A DNA stretch of 64,000 nucleotides from Paenibacillus sp. GP183 (GTDB lineage: Bacteria; Bacillota; Bacilli; Paenibacillales; NBRC-103111), in NCBI RefSeq assembly GCF_900104695.1, contig NZ_FNSW01000001.1, positions 1,488,001 through 1,552,000 on the forward strand, written 5' to 3'. Under the pieces are notes generated by a model, which did not search any database, was not told the origin of the DNA, and saw only the letters and a list, made by a program, of their open reading frames with translations. Positions within the stretch are counted from its first letter, which is position 1, and every line of letters begins with the position of its first letter. The translations under genes were made by a program, and so were the position numbers. Positions 51,512 through 61,730 of this stretch are shown piece by piece.

Positions 51512-52510
51512 TCAACTGCTTTCCATGCGAGCTGCGAATGCGGCATGCACCGACTGCCCGGCTGCGTCAAAAATCTGGAACGGAGCTTCGCGAGCGCTGC
51601 GTCTGCCCAGAACCACAAATCTCGCAAACATGCCTTCCGCTATCAGCTCTTTAAGTACCGGCCGGCGCCTCGCATCGTCAAGACTTCCGGCATGCGCGGT
51701 TGCCAGCACCCGGATCCCCGCATGCATGGCTTCATGAATGGCATCCGCATCTTCGGGACGGCCGATTTCATCCACTACCAGCACCTCCGGCGATAGAGAT
51801 CGAATCATCATCATCATTCCTTCCGCTTTCGGACAGCCATCCATAACATCGGTGCGCGGTCCCAGATCAAATCGGGGAATCCCCTTCACACAAGCTGCCA
51901 GCTCGGATCGTTCATCGATGACTCCCACCTTGACACCTTTGCCTCTGATGCCGGCCTGCCCATGGCCCCATTCCCCATTGCTGATCATGCGGGCTAAATC
52001 ACGGATCAATGTTGTTTTACCCTGCTGAGGGGGAGACAGGACCAAGCTGTGATGAATGCTGAGAGCTTTGGGATCAAACAAGAAGGGAAGGATAGGCTTA
52101 CCGACACCGGTAACGGCTCGGGCAATTCGGATATTGAATGAGCTCACATCCCGTATTTGCTTGACCTTTCCGTTTTCCAGGATCGTTCTGCCCGCAAGTC
52201 CAACCCGATGTCCTCCGGCAATCGTGATGAAGCCTCGTTTCAGCTGTTCTTCAAACGTGTAAAGCGAATGATTCGTCAGCATTTCGAGTAATCCCAAGCA
52301 GTCTGAACGTCCGGGCTTGTATGCCTTTTGCTCATCTTGAACCAATAATCCCTGCTCACTGATAAAAGCATAACGACCGGCAAAGCAAACCTCCAAAGGC
52401 CTTTCTTCTCGGACGCGAATCTCTTCCAATTCGGCTTGTACTTCTTTTGAAAGCTGAGAGAGAAGAAATTTGAGAGACTGAGGAAGTATAGTCCCAATTG
52501 AGTCCAGCAT
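51512..52510 (-). CDS. spoIIIAA: SpoIIIAA, ATPase of the SpoIIIA complex
   Basis: 332 residues, ATG after GGAGG. Secretion-type ATPase with Walker A SPPQQGKTTLIRDLARMI, Walker B VLVVDEIGRPEDADAI and AGGHRVGLAGR upstream. First gene of the operon, read from a sigma-E-type promoter. Confidence 0.96.
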   Translation of the reverse strand: MLDSIGTILPQSLKFLLSQLSKEVQAELEEIRVREERPLEVCFAGRYAFISEQGLLVQDEQKAYKPGRSDCLGLLEMLTNHSLYTFEEQLKRGFITIAGGHRVGLAGRTILENGKVKQIRDVSSFNIRIARAVTGVGKPILPFLFDPKALSIHHSLVLSPPQQGKTTLIRDLARMISNGEWGHGQAGIRGKGVKVGVIDERSELAACVKGIPRFDLGPRTDVMDGCPKAEGMMMMIRSLSPEVLVVDEIGRPEDADAIHEAMHAGIRVLATAHAGSLDDARRRPVLKELIAEGMFARFVVLGRRSAREAPFQIFDAAGQSVHAAFAARMESS

Positions 52511-52543
52511 GATCTAGCCTCCAAGAAGTCCAAGCTTCTCTAC

Positions 52544-52572
52544 ATATGTATGCCGGGCGGCAGCAAATATGA
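52544..52572 (-). promoter_or_regulatory. Sigma-E-type promoter of the spoIIIA operon
   Basis: Minus strand: TCATATTT (52565-52572), 13 nt, CATACATAT (52544-52552). This matches the sigma-E pattern ATATT and CATACAnT and lies about 35 bp upstream of the spoIIIAA start. Confidence 0.75.
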
Positions 52573-52576
52573 CCGA

Positions 52577-52843
52577 TTACTTTTTTAATATGCCTATAAA
52601 AATACAGCTGACCCCAACGAGCACCCAAAGCATTTTCCCATATGATAGTTTCTCGGCAATTCCTGCTAGACCGATAGTCGTAGTGGACAGCAGTACTAGA
52701 GGACCTAATAGAGCCAGTCCGGAGTTTACCAGCAGAGCTTTTTCAATCTGATTGAAACGAATCATAAGCAGCGCCGCGATAATTTCCAGACTCCCTGACA
52801 TCAATCTGAGTGAAGCCATACTCATCACAATTTTGTTCAGCAT
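52577..52843 (-). CDS. yqhV: YqhV-family membrane protein
   Basis: 88 residues from the ATG at 52841-52843 (GGAGAGG upstream). Three membrane segments and the N-terminal MLNKIVMSMASLRLMSGSLE, typical of YqhV/DUF2619. In Bacillus it also precedes spoIIIAA and is a sporulation-associated gene of unknown function. Confidence 0.88.
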   Translation of the reverse strand: MLNKIVMSMASLRLMSGSLEIIAALLMIRFNQIEKALLVNSGLALLGPLVLLSTTTIGLAGIAEKLSYGKMLWVLVGVSCIFIGILKK

Positions 52844-52996
52844 CTTACTTGATCCTCTCCATAGCAAATTAAAAGGTTTCACCCTACCTTATGCAGGCTA
52901 GTCTTATTTTAGGCATAGAGGTCACCCCATTTGCCTACATCGCATATGATGAACACAGAAAAACACACATTAAGGGACAGTGAGGAGATTTAACTT

Positions 52997-53803
52997 ATGG
53001 AAGTAGCCTCTAAACTAAATTGGAATCCGCTGCTGGCTGACCCTTCCGGGCGCAGACAGAATAAACCAAGAACCCTTGGCAAAACGATGGTGATTGACAA
53101 AGGACTCGGTCTCCATGCCTTTGAAGATTTGCTGGAAACCTCAAGCGAGCATCTGGACATGATCAAAATCGGATTTGGCACATCACCGCTTTATCCTCTG
53201 CAAATTTTGCGCAAAAAGATTGAAATGGCCCATGCATATGGAGTCTGCATTTATCCCGGCGGCACGTTTTTGGAGGTAGCCATTGTTCAAGGCGAGGTTT
53301 CCTCTTTTTTTGAGATGATCTTGAATCTTGGATTTACCGGATTGGAAATTTCGGATGGGTCCATTGAAATGAAGCGAGAGCTTCGCAATGAATTGATTGA
53401 AAGAGGTCTGGATGAAGGCCTGGATGTGATCACGGAATACGGCAAAAAGGGCTGGGGTTCTTCCATCGAGATCGAGGAATTGATTGAAACGGTCATGCTT
53501 GATGTGGAATATGGGGCTCAGCTTGTTACAATCGAAGCGCGCGAATCCGGGATGGGCGTGGGTATTTTTGATGAGCATGGAACCTGTAAGGATGAAGAAT
53601 TAAACCAGGTGCTCTCCGCCATTCCGGCTCAGGACATTCTATTATGGGAAGCGCCTTTGAAAAGCCAACAGGTTCATTTGCTGCAAGTCCTGGGACCTGA
53701 TATCCACTTGGGCAATATTTTCCCGCAAGAAATTATTTCACTCGAAGCATTGCGTAGAGGCCTACGTTCAGACACGCTTTCTTTTGCCAACGCAAGGAGC
53801 TAG
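52997..53803 (+). CDS. comA: Phosphosulfolactate synthase (ComA type)
   Basis: 268 residues, ATG after GAGGAGA. TIM-barrel with MVIDKGLGLHAFEDLLETSS, DMIKIGFGTSPLYP and YPGGTFLEVAI, and GFTGLEISDGSIEM near the middle. It adds sulfite to phosphoenolpyruvate. In Bacillus the YitD homologue serves sulfolactate formation in spores. Paired with comB, 15 bp apart. The symbol refers to the coenzyme M pathway gene, not competence comA. Confidence 0.95.
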   Translation: MEVASKLNWNPLLADPSGRRQNKPRTLGKTMVIDKGLGLHAFEDLLETSSEHLDMIKIGFGTSPLYPLQILRKKIEMAHAYGVCIYPGGTFLEVAIVQGEVSSFFEMILNLGFTGLEISDGSIEMKRELRNELIERGLDEGLDVITEYGKKGWGSSIEIEELIETVMLDVEYGAQLVTIEARESGMGVGIFDEHGTCKDEELNQVLSAIPAQDILLWEAPLKSQQVHLLQVLGPDIHLGNIFPQEIISLEALRRGLRSDTLSFANARS

Positions 53804-53818
53804 CAGGAGGGAAGCGAT

Positions 53819-54556
53819 ATGCAAGTAGAGGTAATGGGTAGGATTGGAGAAGCTAGAGCGGAGGACATGAAGCAAAAGACGGTTATTGTCATCGACGTCC
53901 TTCGTGCAACGAGCACCATGATCACAGTCTTGTCACGAGGCTGCAGCGGGATTATCCCGGTAGAAACCTTGCAGGAGGCCAATGAATGGCATCAAGACGG
54001 CGATCTGTTGATCGGCGAACGCTTCTGCCGGAAAATCCCGGGTTTCGATTACGGCAACTCCCCGTTGGAATTTTTGCAAGCAAATCTCGAGGGAAAACGT
54101 GTTATTATGACGACAACCAATGGGACCAGAGGTATTCAAAAGGCTTGCAACGGTGAGCATGTTCTTGCGGGGTCCCTGCTAAATGGCAAAGCTTGCGCAC
54201 AGCTCGCAGCCGGATTTGGGCGGGATGTTGTGATAATTTGCTCGGGAACCCAGGAGGATTTCTCTTTGGAGGACGGACTTTGTGCCGGACAAATCGCAGA
54301 TGAGTTGATGGCTTCGTGCGGGGAAACGAATGTAAGTCTTAATGATTTCGGGATCGCTATGCGAAACAGCTTTATACAAGTCAAAGACAATATCGAGGAT
54401 GCTTTATTTCAATGCTGGAATGGCCATCGTCTGAATGACCTCGGGTTTGGAGCTGATATTCGCTTCTGTGCACAAATGAATATGACGGAAATCGTTCCCA
54501 TTATGGAAGGCACCATGATGGTCATCCATAGGAGACAGCCCAATCCAGCGTTCTAA
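53819..54556 (+). CDS. comB: 2-phosphosulfolactate phosphatase (ComB type)
   Basis: 245 residues, ATG after AGGAGGG. Family motifs [57 protein letters not shown] and [13 protein letters not shown]. It releases sulfolactate from phosphosulfolactate. With comA it gives a two-step route to sulfolactate, a known major component of Bacillus spores. Confidence 0.95.
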   Translation: MQVEVMGRIGEARAEDMKQKTVIVIDVLRATSTMITVLSRGCSGIIPVETLQEANEWHQDGDLLIGERFCRKIPGFDYGNSPLEFLQANLEGKRVIMTTTNGTRGIQKACNGEHVLAGSLLNGKACAQLAAGFGRDVVIICSGTQEDFSLEDGLCAGQIADELMASCGETNVSLNDFGIAMRNSFIQVKDNIEDALFQCWNGHRLNDLGFGADIRFCAQMNMTEIVPIMEGTMMVIHRRQPNPAF

Positions 54557-54609
54557 AAACCTTGTCCTTTCATAAAGTAAGAAAGAGACTACGGACAAGG
54601 GGCTATGCT

Positions 54610-55080
54610 ATGAACGGCGACATATTGCTGGTGATTCTTATCATCATTGGGCTGATTGGCCGCTCTCCGATCATTACAACTGCGGCTTGTATTTTGCTTG
54701 TTGTAAAACTGCTTGCCCTGGATCGATATTTGCCTTCTTTGGAACGCAGGGGATTAGAGCTCGGCTTGCTTTTTCTGACAATCGGAGTACTTGTGCCCTT
54801 TGCCAGCGAACGTATCTCGTATAAGCAGGTGTTTTCGGTTTTCACCACCTGGCCGGGGATCATTGCTCTGATTGGCGGAGCGATAGCCACGTATATGAAT
54901 GGTAAAGGACTGGAGCTATTAAAATTAGACCCACAGTTAATTGTGGGTCTGGTGATTGGATCGATATTTGGCATTTTATTTATGCGCGGCATTCCGGTTG
55001 GCCCCTTGATGGCTGCCGGAATCACCGCTTTTTTATTGAAGCTCGCTTATTTTGTAGCAGGAAAAATGGGAGGAGAATGA
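54610..55080 (+). CDS. DUF441 membrane protein
   Basis: 156 residues from the ATG at 54610 (AAGGGGC upstream; the frame opens at 54562). Four to five membrane segments ([28 protein letters not shown], ...[18 protein letters not shown]). Function unknown in the family. Convergent with lysC. Confidence 0.88.
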   Translation: MNGDILLVILIIIGLIGRSPIITTAACILLVVKLLALDRYLPSLERRGLELGLLFLTIGVLVPFASERISYKQVFSVFTTWPGIIALIGGAIATYMNGKGLELLKLDPQLIVGLVIGSIFGILFMRGIPVGPLMAAGITAFLLKLAYFVAGKMGGE

Positions 55081-55086
55081 GTTCAG

Positions 55087-56343
55087 TTATCTTCGTTCAG
55101 AAGGACCGCCGACAAAAGCTTGCTCGGTTGAATCCAACCCATAAGCTGAATGCAGCGCACGAATCACATCCGCCAGATGAGTCTGGTCAATGACGCAGGA
55201 AACCTTGATTTCGGAAGTGCTTACAAGGCTGATACTGACGCCCAGATCTGAAATAACCTGGAACATGGTTGCTGCAACTCCAGGCGTGCTGACCATTCCC
55301 GCACCGACAATGGAAACCTTCACCAGGTTCTCTTCAAAGGTAACCTCGCGATATCCGATAACCCCGCGTGTTTGTTCGATGATCTCAAGTGCCCTTTCGC
55401 GATCCGTCAACGACGTTGTGAAGGAAAAATCAGCAGAACCGCCCGTTACACCGCTTTGAACGATGATATCCACATCTAAATGATTTTTTGCCAGTTCCGA
55501 GAATAATTTTGCCAATTGGCCCGGTTTTTCGGGCACTCCAAGGATGCTGATCCTTGCCACGTTTTTATCATATGCGATGCCGCGAACGACAATCCCTTGC
55601 TCCATTACGGCTTCCTCCTTTACATTGGTCCCTTCGTTATCCGTAAAGCTTGAACGCACCACGAGGGAAACGTTATAGTTTTTTGCATATTCCACAGCTC
55701 GAGGATGGAGAACGGCCGCACCCAAATGGGCAAGCTCGAGCATTTCATCGTAAGAGATTTCTTGCAGCTTTTTCGCTACTTTTACAATTCGAGGGTCAGT
55801 GGTGTAGATGCCATCAACATCGGTATAGATTTCGCATAGATCCGCGTTAATCGCAGCAGCCAGAGCCACTGCAGTTGTGTCAGATCCTCCGCGGCCAAGG
55901 GTTGTTATTTCTCCAGTTTCGGACATGCCCTGAAAACCGGCAACAATCACGATCTGGCCTTGCTCTATTGAGCTAAGCACACGCAGCGGCTGGATATCCG
56001 TGATTCGAGCTCTAGCATGCACAGCTTCTGTATAAATCCCGCTTTGCCAGCCTGTATAGGAAATCGCCTTTTCACCAAGGCTGTTTATCGCCATCGATAA
56101 TAGGGAAACAGAGACTTGTTCACCTGTCGTCAGCAGCATATCCATTTCACGTGCCGGCGGGGGCCCATCGCATATTTGTTTGGATAAATCGATCAGTTCA
56201 TCCGTCGTATCGCCCATGGCTGAAACCACGACTACACATTGGTGTCCAGCTTGCTTTCTCCGCACAATCCTTTGTGCTACACGCTTCATACGTTCCGCAT
56301 CACCGACGGAGCTTCCGCCAAATTTCATCACTATAAGAGACAA
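55087..56343 (-). CDS. lysC: Aspartate kinase
   Basis: About 418 residues from a TTG at 56343 after GGGAGTGA; 56358 is the alternative. KFGGSSVGDAERMKRVAQRI (ATP site), GRGGSDTTAVALAAAINADLCEIYTDVDG and two C-terminal ACT domains (VPEKPGQLAKLFSELAKNHL; STPGVAATMFQVISDLGVSI). First step to lysine, threonine and methionine, and to diaminopimelate and dipicolinate. ACT domains imply feedback control. Confidence 0.95.
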   Translation of the reverse strand: MSLIVMKFGGSSVGDAERMKRVAQRIVRRKQAGHQCVVVVSAMGDTTDELIDLSKQICDGPPPAREMDMLLTTGEQVSVSLLSMAINSLGEKAISYTGWQSGIYTEAVHARARITDIQPLRVLSSIEQGQIVIVAGFQGMSETGEITTLGRGGSDTTAVALAAAINADLCEIYTDVDGIYTTDPRIVKVAKKLQEISYDEMLELAHLGAAVLHPRAVEYAKNYNVSLVVRSSFTDNEGTNVKEEAVMEQGIVVRGIAYDKNVARISILGVPEKPGQLAKLFSELAKNHLDVDIIVQSGVTGGSADFSFTTSLTDRERALEIIEQTRGVIGYREVTFEENLVKVSIVGAGMVSTPGVAATMFQVISDLGVSISLVSTSEIKVSCVIDQTHLADVIRALHSAYGLDSTEQAFVGGPSERR

Positions 56344-56439
56344 GCTGTTCACTCCCAATGCTCACTTTTGCATAACAATTAGATATTATAGCACAATGCA
56401 CATGAAATGTGGTAAGAATACACATGGTGAAAAATCTAC

Positions 56440-56482
56440 AAAAAAATCCTCCCTCAGCCAGGAAGGCGCAAGAGAGGATTTC
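56440..56482 (-). terminator. efp terminator
   Basis: Minus strand: AATCCTCTCT...AGGGAGGATT followed by TTTTTTG, directly after the efp stop. Confidence 0.75.
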
Positions 56483-56492
56483 CTTATTGGAA

Positions 56493-57050
56493 CTAAGCGC
56501 GCGAGATATATTTACCCTCACGTGTGTCGATCAGAAGCGTGTCGCCTTCATTGATGAATAGCGGCACTTGGACGCTAAAGCCGGTTTCCAGCTTGGCCGA
56601 TTTCAGTGCACCTTGTGCGGTGTTGCCTTTGACGCTTGGCTCGGCTTCCACGACCTTCAGCTCAACGCTGTTGGGCAGGCTGATTCCGAGGATTTCGCCT
56701 TGGTAGCTCATGATATTGATCATCATGTTTTCTTTCAGAAAATTAAGCTCCCATTTGAGCTGCTCCACCGGGAGGCTGAATTGATCGTAAGTTTCGGTAT
56801 CCATGAAGGTATGTTCGCTTCCGCTTGCATAAAGGTACTGCATCTCACGGTTCTCAATGTGTGCACGCGCTACGTTTTCACCTGCACGAAATGTGCGTTC
56901 AACGGTGTTGCCGTTACGGATGTTTTTGAGCTTGGACCGCACGAAGGCTGCACCTTTACCTGGTTTGACGTGCTGGAACTCGATTACTGTGAATAAGTCG
57001 CTTTCCACCTGAATGGTGAGGCCTGTTTTAAAATCGTTAACTGAAATCAC
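56493..57050 (-). CDS. efp: Elongation factor P
   Basis: 185 residues, GTG start after [26 protein letters not shown], the modification-loop region [20 protein letters not shown] (Lys in PGKGAA), and the C-terminal [20 protein letters not shown]. Relieves ribosome stalling at polyproline. Confidence 0.98.
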   Translation of the reverse strand: MISVNDFKTGLTIQVESDLFTVIEFQHVKPGKGAAFVRSKLKNIRNGNTVERTFRAGENVARAHIENREMQYLYASGSEHTFMDTETYDQFSLPVEQLKWELNFLKENMMINIMSYQGEILGISLPNSVELKVVEAEPSVKGNTAQGALKSAKLETGFSVQVPLFINEGDTLLIDTREGKYISRA

Positions 57051-57064
57051 TGGTTTTCCCTCCG

Positions 57065-58138
57065 CTAATCAATAGTAAGAAAATCTTTGGTAGAATGAGT
57101 TAATATTTTAATCCCGGTGTCCGTAAATACCACATCGTCTTCAATTCGCACCCCGCCAAATCCAGGGAGATAAATGCCAGGTTCAACGGTAACGACCATG
57201 CCGGTCTTTAAAATCGATGTATCCAGTTTGGAAAGTCGGGGGGATTCATGAATTTCCAGGCCCAGGCTGTGCCCGGTGCCGTGACCAAAATGTTCCCCGT
57301 ACCCATATTGGGAAATCACATTTCTGGCGAGCGCATCGCCTTCCGAGCCGGTCATGCCGGGCTTCAGATTGTTCAAGCAGTTCAGCTGCGCCTCGAGTAC
57401 AATGTCATAAATTTCTTTATGCTTGACCGAAGGCTTGCCGAGCACCACAGTCCGGGTAATATCAGAGCAATAACCTTTATAATACGCTCCAAAGTCCATT
57501 TTTACAAATTCATTGGCCTGCAGAATCCGTTCACTTGCCCGCCCGTGAGGAAGCGCCGAACGTTCGCCGGAAGCAACAATCGAATCAAACGAGGTTGAAG
57601 TCCCTCCATTGCTTCTAATAAACATCTCAATTCCCAATGCAATTGCGTTTTCGGAAACGCCCGGCTTCAGCTTGGTTAAGATATGTGTGAATGCAGCGTC
57701 GGCGAGATCGGCCGCTTCCTGCATGATTTGCAGCTCGCCTGCGTCTTTAATCATGCGCAGCTTCTCAACTACTTGCTCGGTTGGCACAAGATCAATGCCG
57801 CTCAGATTCTTTTGATAACTGAGAAACGCTCCATAAGATACATCGCTTTGCTCGAAACCAAGCCGTTTGATCCCCATCTGATTCAACAACTCAAGAATAG
57901 TTGCAGCTACTTTGGGCTCGTGCTCAATAATTTCATACCCGGCCGCTTGCTCGGAAGCTTGGGTGACATAACGGAAATCAACCAGAAATAGAGCTCGATC
58001 TTGAGTAATCACCACATATCCGGCTGAACCTACAAAACCGGTCATATATTGTCGATTATACGCATTGGTAATGAGCATAGCCGGCAAATCTTGCTGCTGC
58101 ATCACTTGACGAAGTCGTTCTATTCGCTTTTCTTGCAT
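57065..58138 (-). CDS. yqhT: Xaa-Pro aminopeptidase (M24B)
   Basis: 357 residues, ATG after AGGAGGG. N-terminal creatinase-like domain ([20 protein letters not shown]) and catalytic domain with metal ligands D in [20 protein letters not shown] in [15 protein letters not shown] in [12 protein letters not shown] and VRIEDDVV. Adjacent to efp as in Bacillus. Confidence 0.96.
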   Translation of the reverse strand: MQEKRIERLRQVMQQQDLPAMLITNAYNRQYMTGFVGSAGYVVITQDRALFLVDFRYVTQASEQAAGYEIIEHEPKVAATILELLNQMGIKRLGFEQSDVSYGAFLSYQKNLSGIDLVPTEQVVEKLRMIKDAGELQIMQEAADLADAAFTHILTKLKPGVSENAIALGIEMFIRSNGGTSTSFDSIVASGERSALPHGRASERILQANEFVKMDFGAYYKGYCSDITRTVVLGKPSVKHKEIYDIVLEAQLNCLNNLKPGMTGSEGDALARNVISQYGYGEHFGHGTGHSLGLEIHESPRLSKLDTSILKTGMVVTVEPGIYLPGFGGVRIEDDVVFTDTGIKILTHSTKDFLTID

Positions 58139-58148
58139 ATAGTCCCTC

Positions 58149-58589
58149 CTAATTTTGCTGTAGATGTTGATGCAATGCCCTTAGTCCAACTTCGTAGCTG
58201 TAAGCTCCAAAACCGCTTACTTGTCCAACCGCAACAGGGGCTATCACCGAGAGATGACGGAAAGCTTCCCGTTTGTGGATATTGGACATATGTACTTCTA
58301 CAGTAGGCAATGCAACCGCAGAGATCGCATCGCGTATAGCATAGCTATAATGGGTAAAAGCCCCTGGATTGATCAAAATCCCGTCTACCTGCTCAAATGC
58401 CAAATGCAGGGTGTCGATAATGCCGCCCTCATGGTTGGATTGGTAAAATTCAAGCTCAAGTGAAAGCTCATCTGCCAGTCCAAGAAGCTTTTGCTGGATA
58501 TCCTGCAGCGACACGCTGCCATAAACTCCTGGCTCGCGAACACCAAGCATATTTAAATTTGGGCCGTTGATGACCAACACTTTTTTCAA
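58149..58589 (-). CDS. aroQ: Type II 3-dehydroquinate dehydratase
   Basis: 146 residues, TTG start at 58587-58589 with GAGGGG upstream. [32 protein letters not shown] and [17 protein letters not shown] contain the catalytic Tyr and His residues. Third step of the shikimate pathway. Confidence 0.97.
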   Translation of the reverse strand: MKKVLVINGPNLNMLGVREPGVYGSVSLQDIQQKLLGLADELSLELEFYQSNHEGGIIDTLHLAFEQVDGILINPGAFTHYSYAIRDAISAVALPTVEVHMSNIHKREAFRHLSVIAPVAVGQVSGFGAYSYEVGLRALHQHLQQN

Positions 58590-58768
58590 TGAGAACCCCT
58601 CCTTACCGTAGCCAATTTTACCATAACTTTAATAACTTTGGTATAGTTCTCTTGCGCCCTAGTATGCACAGCGCGATTCTTCTGTAATCGGTAGCTTTCA
58701 AACCTTGAATCCGTTACAATGAATAGGTACACAAAGATAGAACAGAATAGATGAAGAAGGTGGATTAG

Positions 58769-59719
58769 GTGTCAGAAAAAAGCAGCATCTACGGCGGACA
58801 AGCGGTTATTGAAGGAGTTATGATGGCCGGCAGAAATGTGCACGTTACAGCAGTTCGTAAAAAGGATGGCTCCATTGAGTATCTCGAGGTTCCCAAGACT
58901 GAAATCGGTTGGGTCCAGGTATTAAAAAAGATCCCATTTGTACGGGGGATTGTAGGCATAATTGAAGCCAGTGCCAAAGGCGCGCAGCATTTGAATTTCT
59001 CGGCAGAGGTTTTTGCGCAGGAAGAGGATGAGAACGGCGATAAAGCTGCAGTCAAAAAGGAAGAAAAACCAGGTTTCTTTTCCAATATTTCTATGCTTCT
59101 CGGTGTAGCCGTGATCGGTGTGATTTCTTTTTTATTCGGTAAATTCGTATTTACCCTGGTTCCTGCCATCATAGAAGAGTTTTTGTTCAAAAATGCATTC
59201 AGTAGTCAAATTGGTCATAATCTGGTTGAAGGCCTGATTAAAATCATTCTGCTTGTCGGGTACATTTACGCCATCTCTTTAACCCCGATGATCAAACGAT
59301 TGTTCCAATATCACGGCGCAGAGCATAAAGTAATTAGCGCCTATGAAGCCGGTGTCGATTTAACCGTTCCCAACGTTCAGAAATTCAGCACCCTTCATTA
59401 TCGCTGCGGCAGCAGCTTCATCGTATTCACCGTTATTGTCGGCGTAGTGGTATATTCTTTTGTCAGATATGACACCTTGCTCGAGCGAGTCGGTCAGCGA
59501 TTGATTCTTCTTCCGCTCGTCATAGGCATTTCTTATGAGCTGCTGCGTTTTACGAATTCATTACGAACTGTGCCCGTACTTCGCTATTTGGGTTATCCAG
59601 GGCTTTGGCTGCAAAAGCTGACCACCAAACAGCCATTTGACGATCAAGTTGAAGTGTCGATTGCGTCATTTACCCGTATGCGCGAAGCTGAACAACGAAT
59701 CATGGAGGGAAGCGTATGA
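58769..59719 (+). CDS. yqhQ: DUF1385 (YqhQ-type) membrane protein
   Basis: 316 residues, GTG start after AAGGTGG. YGGQAVIEGVMMAGRNVHVT is the family signature, followed by several membrane segments and the conserved FQYHGAEHKVISAYEAG. Function unknown; it may affect the envelope. A TTACAAT promoter element lies at about 58714. Confidence 0.93.
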   Translation: MSEKSSIYGGQAVIEGVMMAGRNVHVTAVRKKDGSIEYLEVPKTEIGWVQVLKKIPFVRGIVGIIEASAKGAQHLNFSAEVFAQEEDENGDKAAVKKEEKPGFFSNISMLLGVAVIGVISFLFGKFVFTLVPAIIEEFLFKNAFSSQIGHNLVEGLIKIILLVGYIYAISLTPMIKRLFQYHGAEHKVISAYEAGVDLTVPNVQKFSTLHYRCGSSFIVFTVIVGVVVYSFVRYDTLLERVGQRLILLPLVIGISYELLRFTNSLRTVPVLRYLGYPGLWLQKLTTKQPFDDQVEVSIASFTRMREAEQRIMEGSV

Positions 59720-59988
59720 GGCGAGGTCGATTTACAGTTGGCGGATATATCATTCTGGGTCTAATCGCGATAGGCCTGCTAGTCAGCTTAAGAACATTAT
59801 TCATTCCAATCATCGTTTTCGGGGTTATTTTTCTGCTATACAAGTTCCCGCCATCTCGTTGGGGAATGAGGAACACCGCGCAGCCGGGGCGCAGATCCAC
59901 CGCCAAAAGAAGAAGCAAGGATGCCACATTCCGTGTGATTACAGGCAATAAAAACCAGGATCCCGATGACAGGCCAAAATATCATTAA
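59716..59988 (+). CDS. Small membrane protein, SA1362/YqhP-like
   Basis: 90 residues, ATG overlapping the yqhQ stop (ATGA). Two close membrane segments (GYIILGLIAIGLLVSLRTLF and IIVFGVIFLLYKFPP), then a basic tail (GRRSTAKRRSKD). The position after yqhQ matches Bacillus yqhP; similarity is weak but consistent. Confidence 0.75.
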   Translation: MRRGRFTVGGYIILGLIAIGLLVSLRTLFIPIIVFGVIFLLYKFPPSRWGMRNTAQPGRRSTAKRRSKDATFRVITGNKNQDPDDRPKYH

Positions 59989-60951
59989 TCACGCTTTGCG
60001 AATGACATATTTTTCATAATCATTCTCATAAAGCTCCATGGACCAACTTTTAAAATACTGCTCGGAAGCCTTGTAGCCTGCATCATAAAGCGCAAGGCTT
60101 TTTTCTTTGGACAAATTAAATTGTGTGTTCTGAACATCCAATGTCGGTATTTTTACCGTACGAAATCGATTATGCTGTTCAATATAGCGCCCGTCATGGG
60201 CGTTGAGCATTGTCTCAAACAAGGCTTGGAGCATGGAAATCGGTCCTTTGATATTCCGGCTTGAACCCATAAGTTTACCCACCAATTGAAAGCCAATGAC
60301 AGGTCTGCGGCTGACGCGGAATTCATGATCGAATACCCAAAGCGGAAAATTGCTGAGCAATCCCCCATCGACTATATAAACAAATTGATCCTGAAAAGGC
60401 GCATTTGAATCCGCATGTTGTACTGATTTACGGAGCATGACCGGATCAAAAAAATAAGGGATACTGGTGCTCATTCGTATCGCTTTGGCAACAGATAATT
60501 TAAGCGGATCAATTCCGTACTGGGCTATATCATCCGGCAATACAAGAAGTTTTCCTTGGGAGATGTCGGAAGCAATAATTTTAAGCTGGTTCGGGGCCAG
60601 GTCCTTAAAAGTACGGATGCCTTTGACCAGCAGCATTTGAGACACCCAGTTTTCCAGTGCTTCGCCGGAGTACAAGCCTTTTTTCAGAATCAGCCGCACC
60701 ACAGGGCCGATTCTTTTGACACTGTCAAAGATCCAGGAGCGCTGTAAAAAAGAGGAGAACGGCGTCTGCAAAATCATGTTCCTCATCTCATCCCCGCGAT
60801 ATCCGGCAGCCAGAAATGCAGCCACAATCGACCCGGAACTCGTCCCGGCTACCTCTTGAAACTCATAGCCTTGATCCATCGCAGCACTGACTGCACCCGC
60901 CAGCCCGATACCCTTAACCCCTCCGCCTTCAAAGACTCCATTGATTTTCAT
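59989..60951 (-). CDS. yqhO: Patatin-like phospholipase (YqhO type)
   Basis: 320 residues from the ATG at 60949-60951 (GGGGAGTG upstream); the longer open frame is not used. Oxyanion/nucleophile motifs GVFEGGGVKGIGLAGAVSAA and GTSSGSIVAAFLAAG (G-T-S-S-G), and the catalytic Asp in YIVDGGLLSNFPLW (D-G-G). Lipid acyl hydrolase fold. The stop meets the end of the opposite gene at 59988. Confidence 0.93.
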   Translation of the reverse strand: MKINGVFEGGGVKGIGLAGAVSAAMDQGYEFQEVAGTSSGSIVAAFLAAGYRGDEMRNMILQTPFSSFLQRSWIFDSVKRIGPVVRLILKKGLYSGEALENWVSQMLLVKGIRTFKDLAPNQLKIIASDISQGKLLVLPDDIAQYGIDPLKLSVAKAIRMSTSIPYFFDPVMLRKSVQHADSNAPFQDQFVYIVDGGLLSNFPLWVFDHEFRVSRRPVIGFQLVGKLMGSSRNIKGPISMLQALFETMLNAHDGRYIEQHNRFRTVKIPTLDVQNTQFNLSKEKSLALYDAGYKASEQYFKSWSMELYENDYEKYVIRKA

Positions 60952-61042
60952 CACTTTGCACACTCCCCGGAGCTTATATATTCGATATTGGGCTCCACTT
61001 GTATGTATGCGATTATGGATTGTACCTATGCCATCGAAGCTA

Positions 61043-61080
61043 ACAAAAAAAGACGAAGATCGCTGGGATCTTTCGTCTTT
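61043..61080. terminator. mntR terminator
   Basis: AAAGACGAA.GATC/GATC.TTTCGTCTTT with an A-run on the left, giving TTTTTTT on the minus strand just past mntR. Confidence 0.75.
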
Positions 61081-61096
61081 ATACGGATGCGATTTC

Positions 61097-61522
61097 CTAA
61101 ACGTCTGCATCCATCTCTTTGCGTATTTGTTGAAGGATGTCCGAACGTGACGGATCGCGGCGAAAATATTCGAGCAGAGTTTCAATACATGTAATCGAGT
61201 CCCAGCTCAGATGATGCTCAATGCCTTCCACATCTTTATATATGTTTTCTTCGTTAACGCCTAAAACGGTTAAAAATTCCTCCAATAGCTGATGACGGTC
61301 TACAAGACGCTTGCCCATCTTCTTACCTTTGGAGGTCAAGATCAAGCCTCTATATTTCTCATAAACGAGATAACTGTCCTTGTCCAGCTTTTGAATCATT
61401 TTGGTTACGGAAGATGGATGAACTTCAAGCCCTTCAGCAATATCGGAGACACGAGCGTAGCCTTTCTCATCGATCAGCTTATAAATTTTCTCCAAATAGT
61501 CCTCCATGCTTGGTGTGGCCAT
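61097..61522 (-). CDS. mntR: MntR, manganese-responsive repressor
   Basis: 141 residues. [20 protein letters not shown], winged helix [20 protein letters not shown] and the metal-site residues (D8, E11, H77-region HQLLEEFL, E99, E102, H103 in [10 protein letters not shown]). It represses Mn uptake and activates export in Bacillus. Confidence 0.96.
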   Translation of the reverse strand: MATPSMEDYLEKIYKLIDEKGYARVSDIAEGLEVHPSSVTKMIQKLDKDSYLVYEKYRGLILTSKGKKMGKRLVDRHQLLEEFLTVLGVNEENIYKDVEGIEHHLSWDSITCIETLLEYFRRDPSRSDILQQIRKEMDADV

Positions 61523-61730
61523 CGGCTGTTTCCTCCTACATTTCGTTCAAAAACGGTTCTTTTGTATGATAACTTGTTAATAACAATAAAGCAAGCTGTC
61601 CCCTGCTGCCAAAGGCTTGTCGCTTCCCTTCTCTTCCCAAGATTACCATGATTCAAAGCCATGTTGCATTGGAAATCTAATAGAACAAAGCAATCGCTGA
61701 GCTCTTGCATGAAATGAAAGGAGTTGCCAA

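Noticed and set aside
60952-61185. N-terminal extension of the patatin-like protein
   Set aside because: It runs through the mntR terminator. The ATG at 60951 directly precedes the conserved oxyanion motif.
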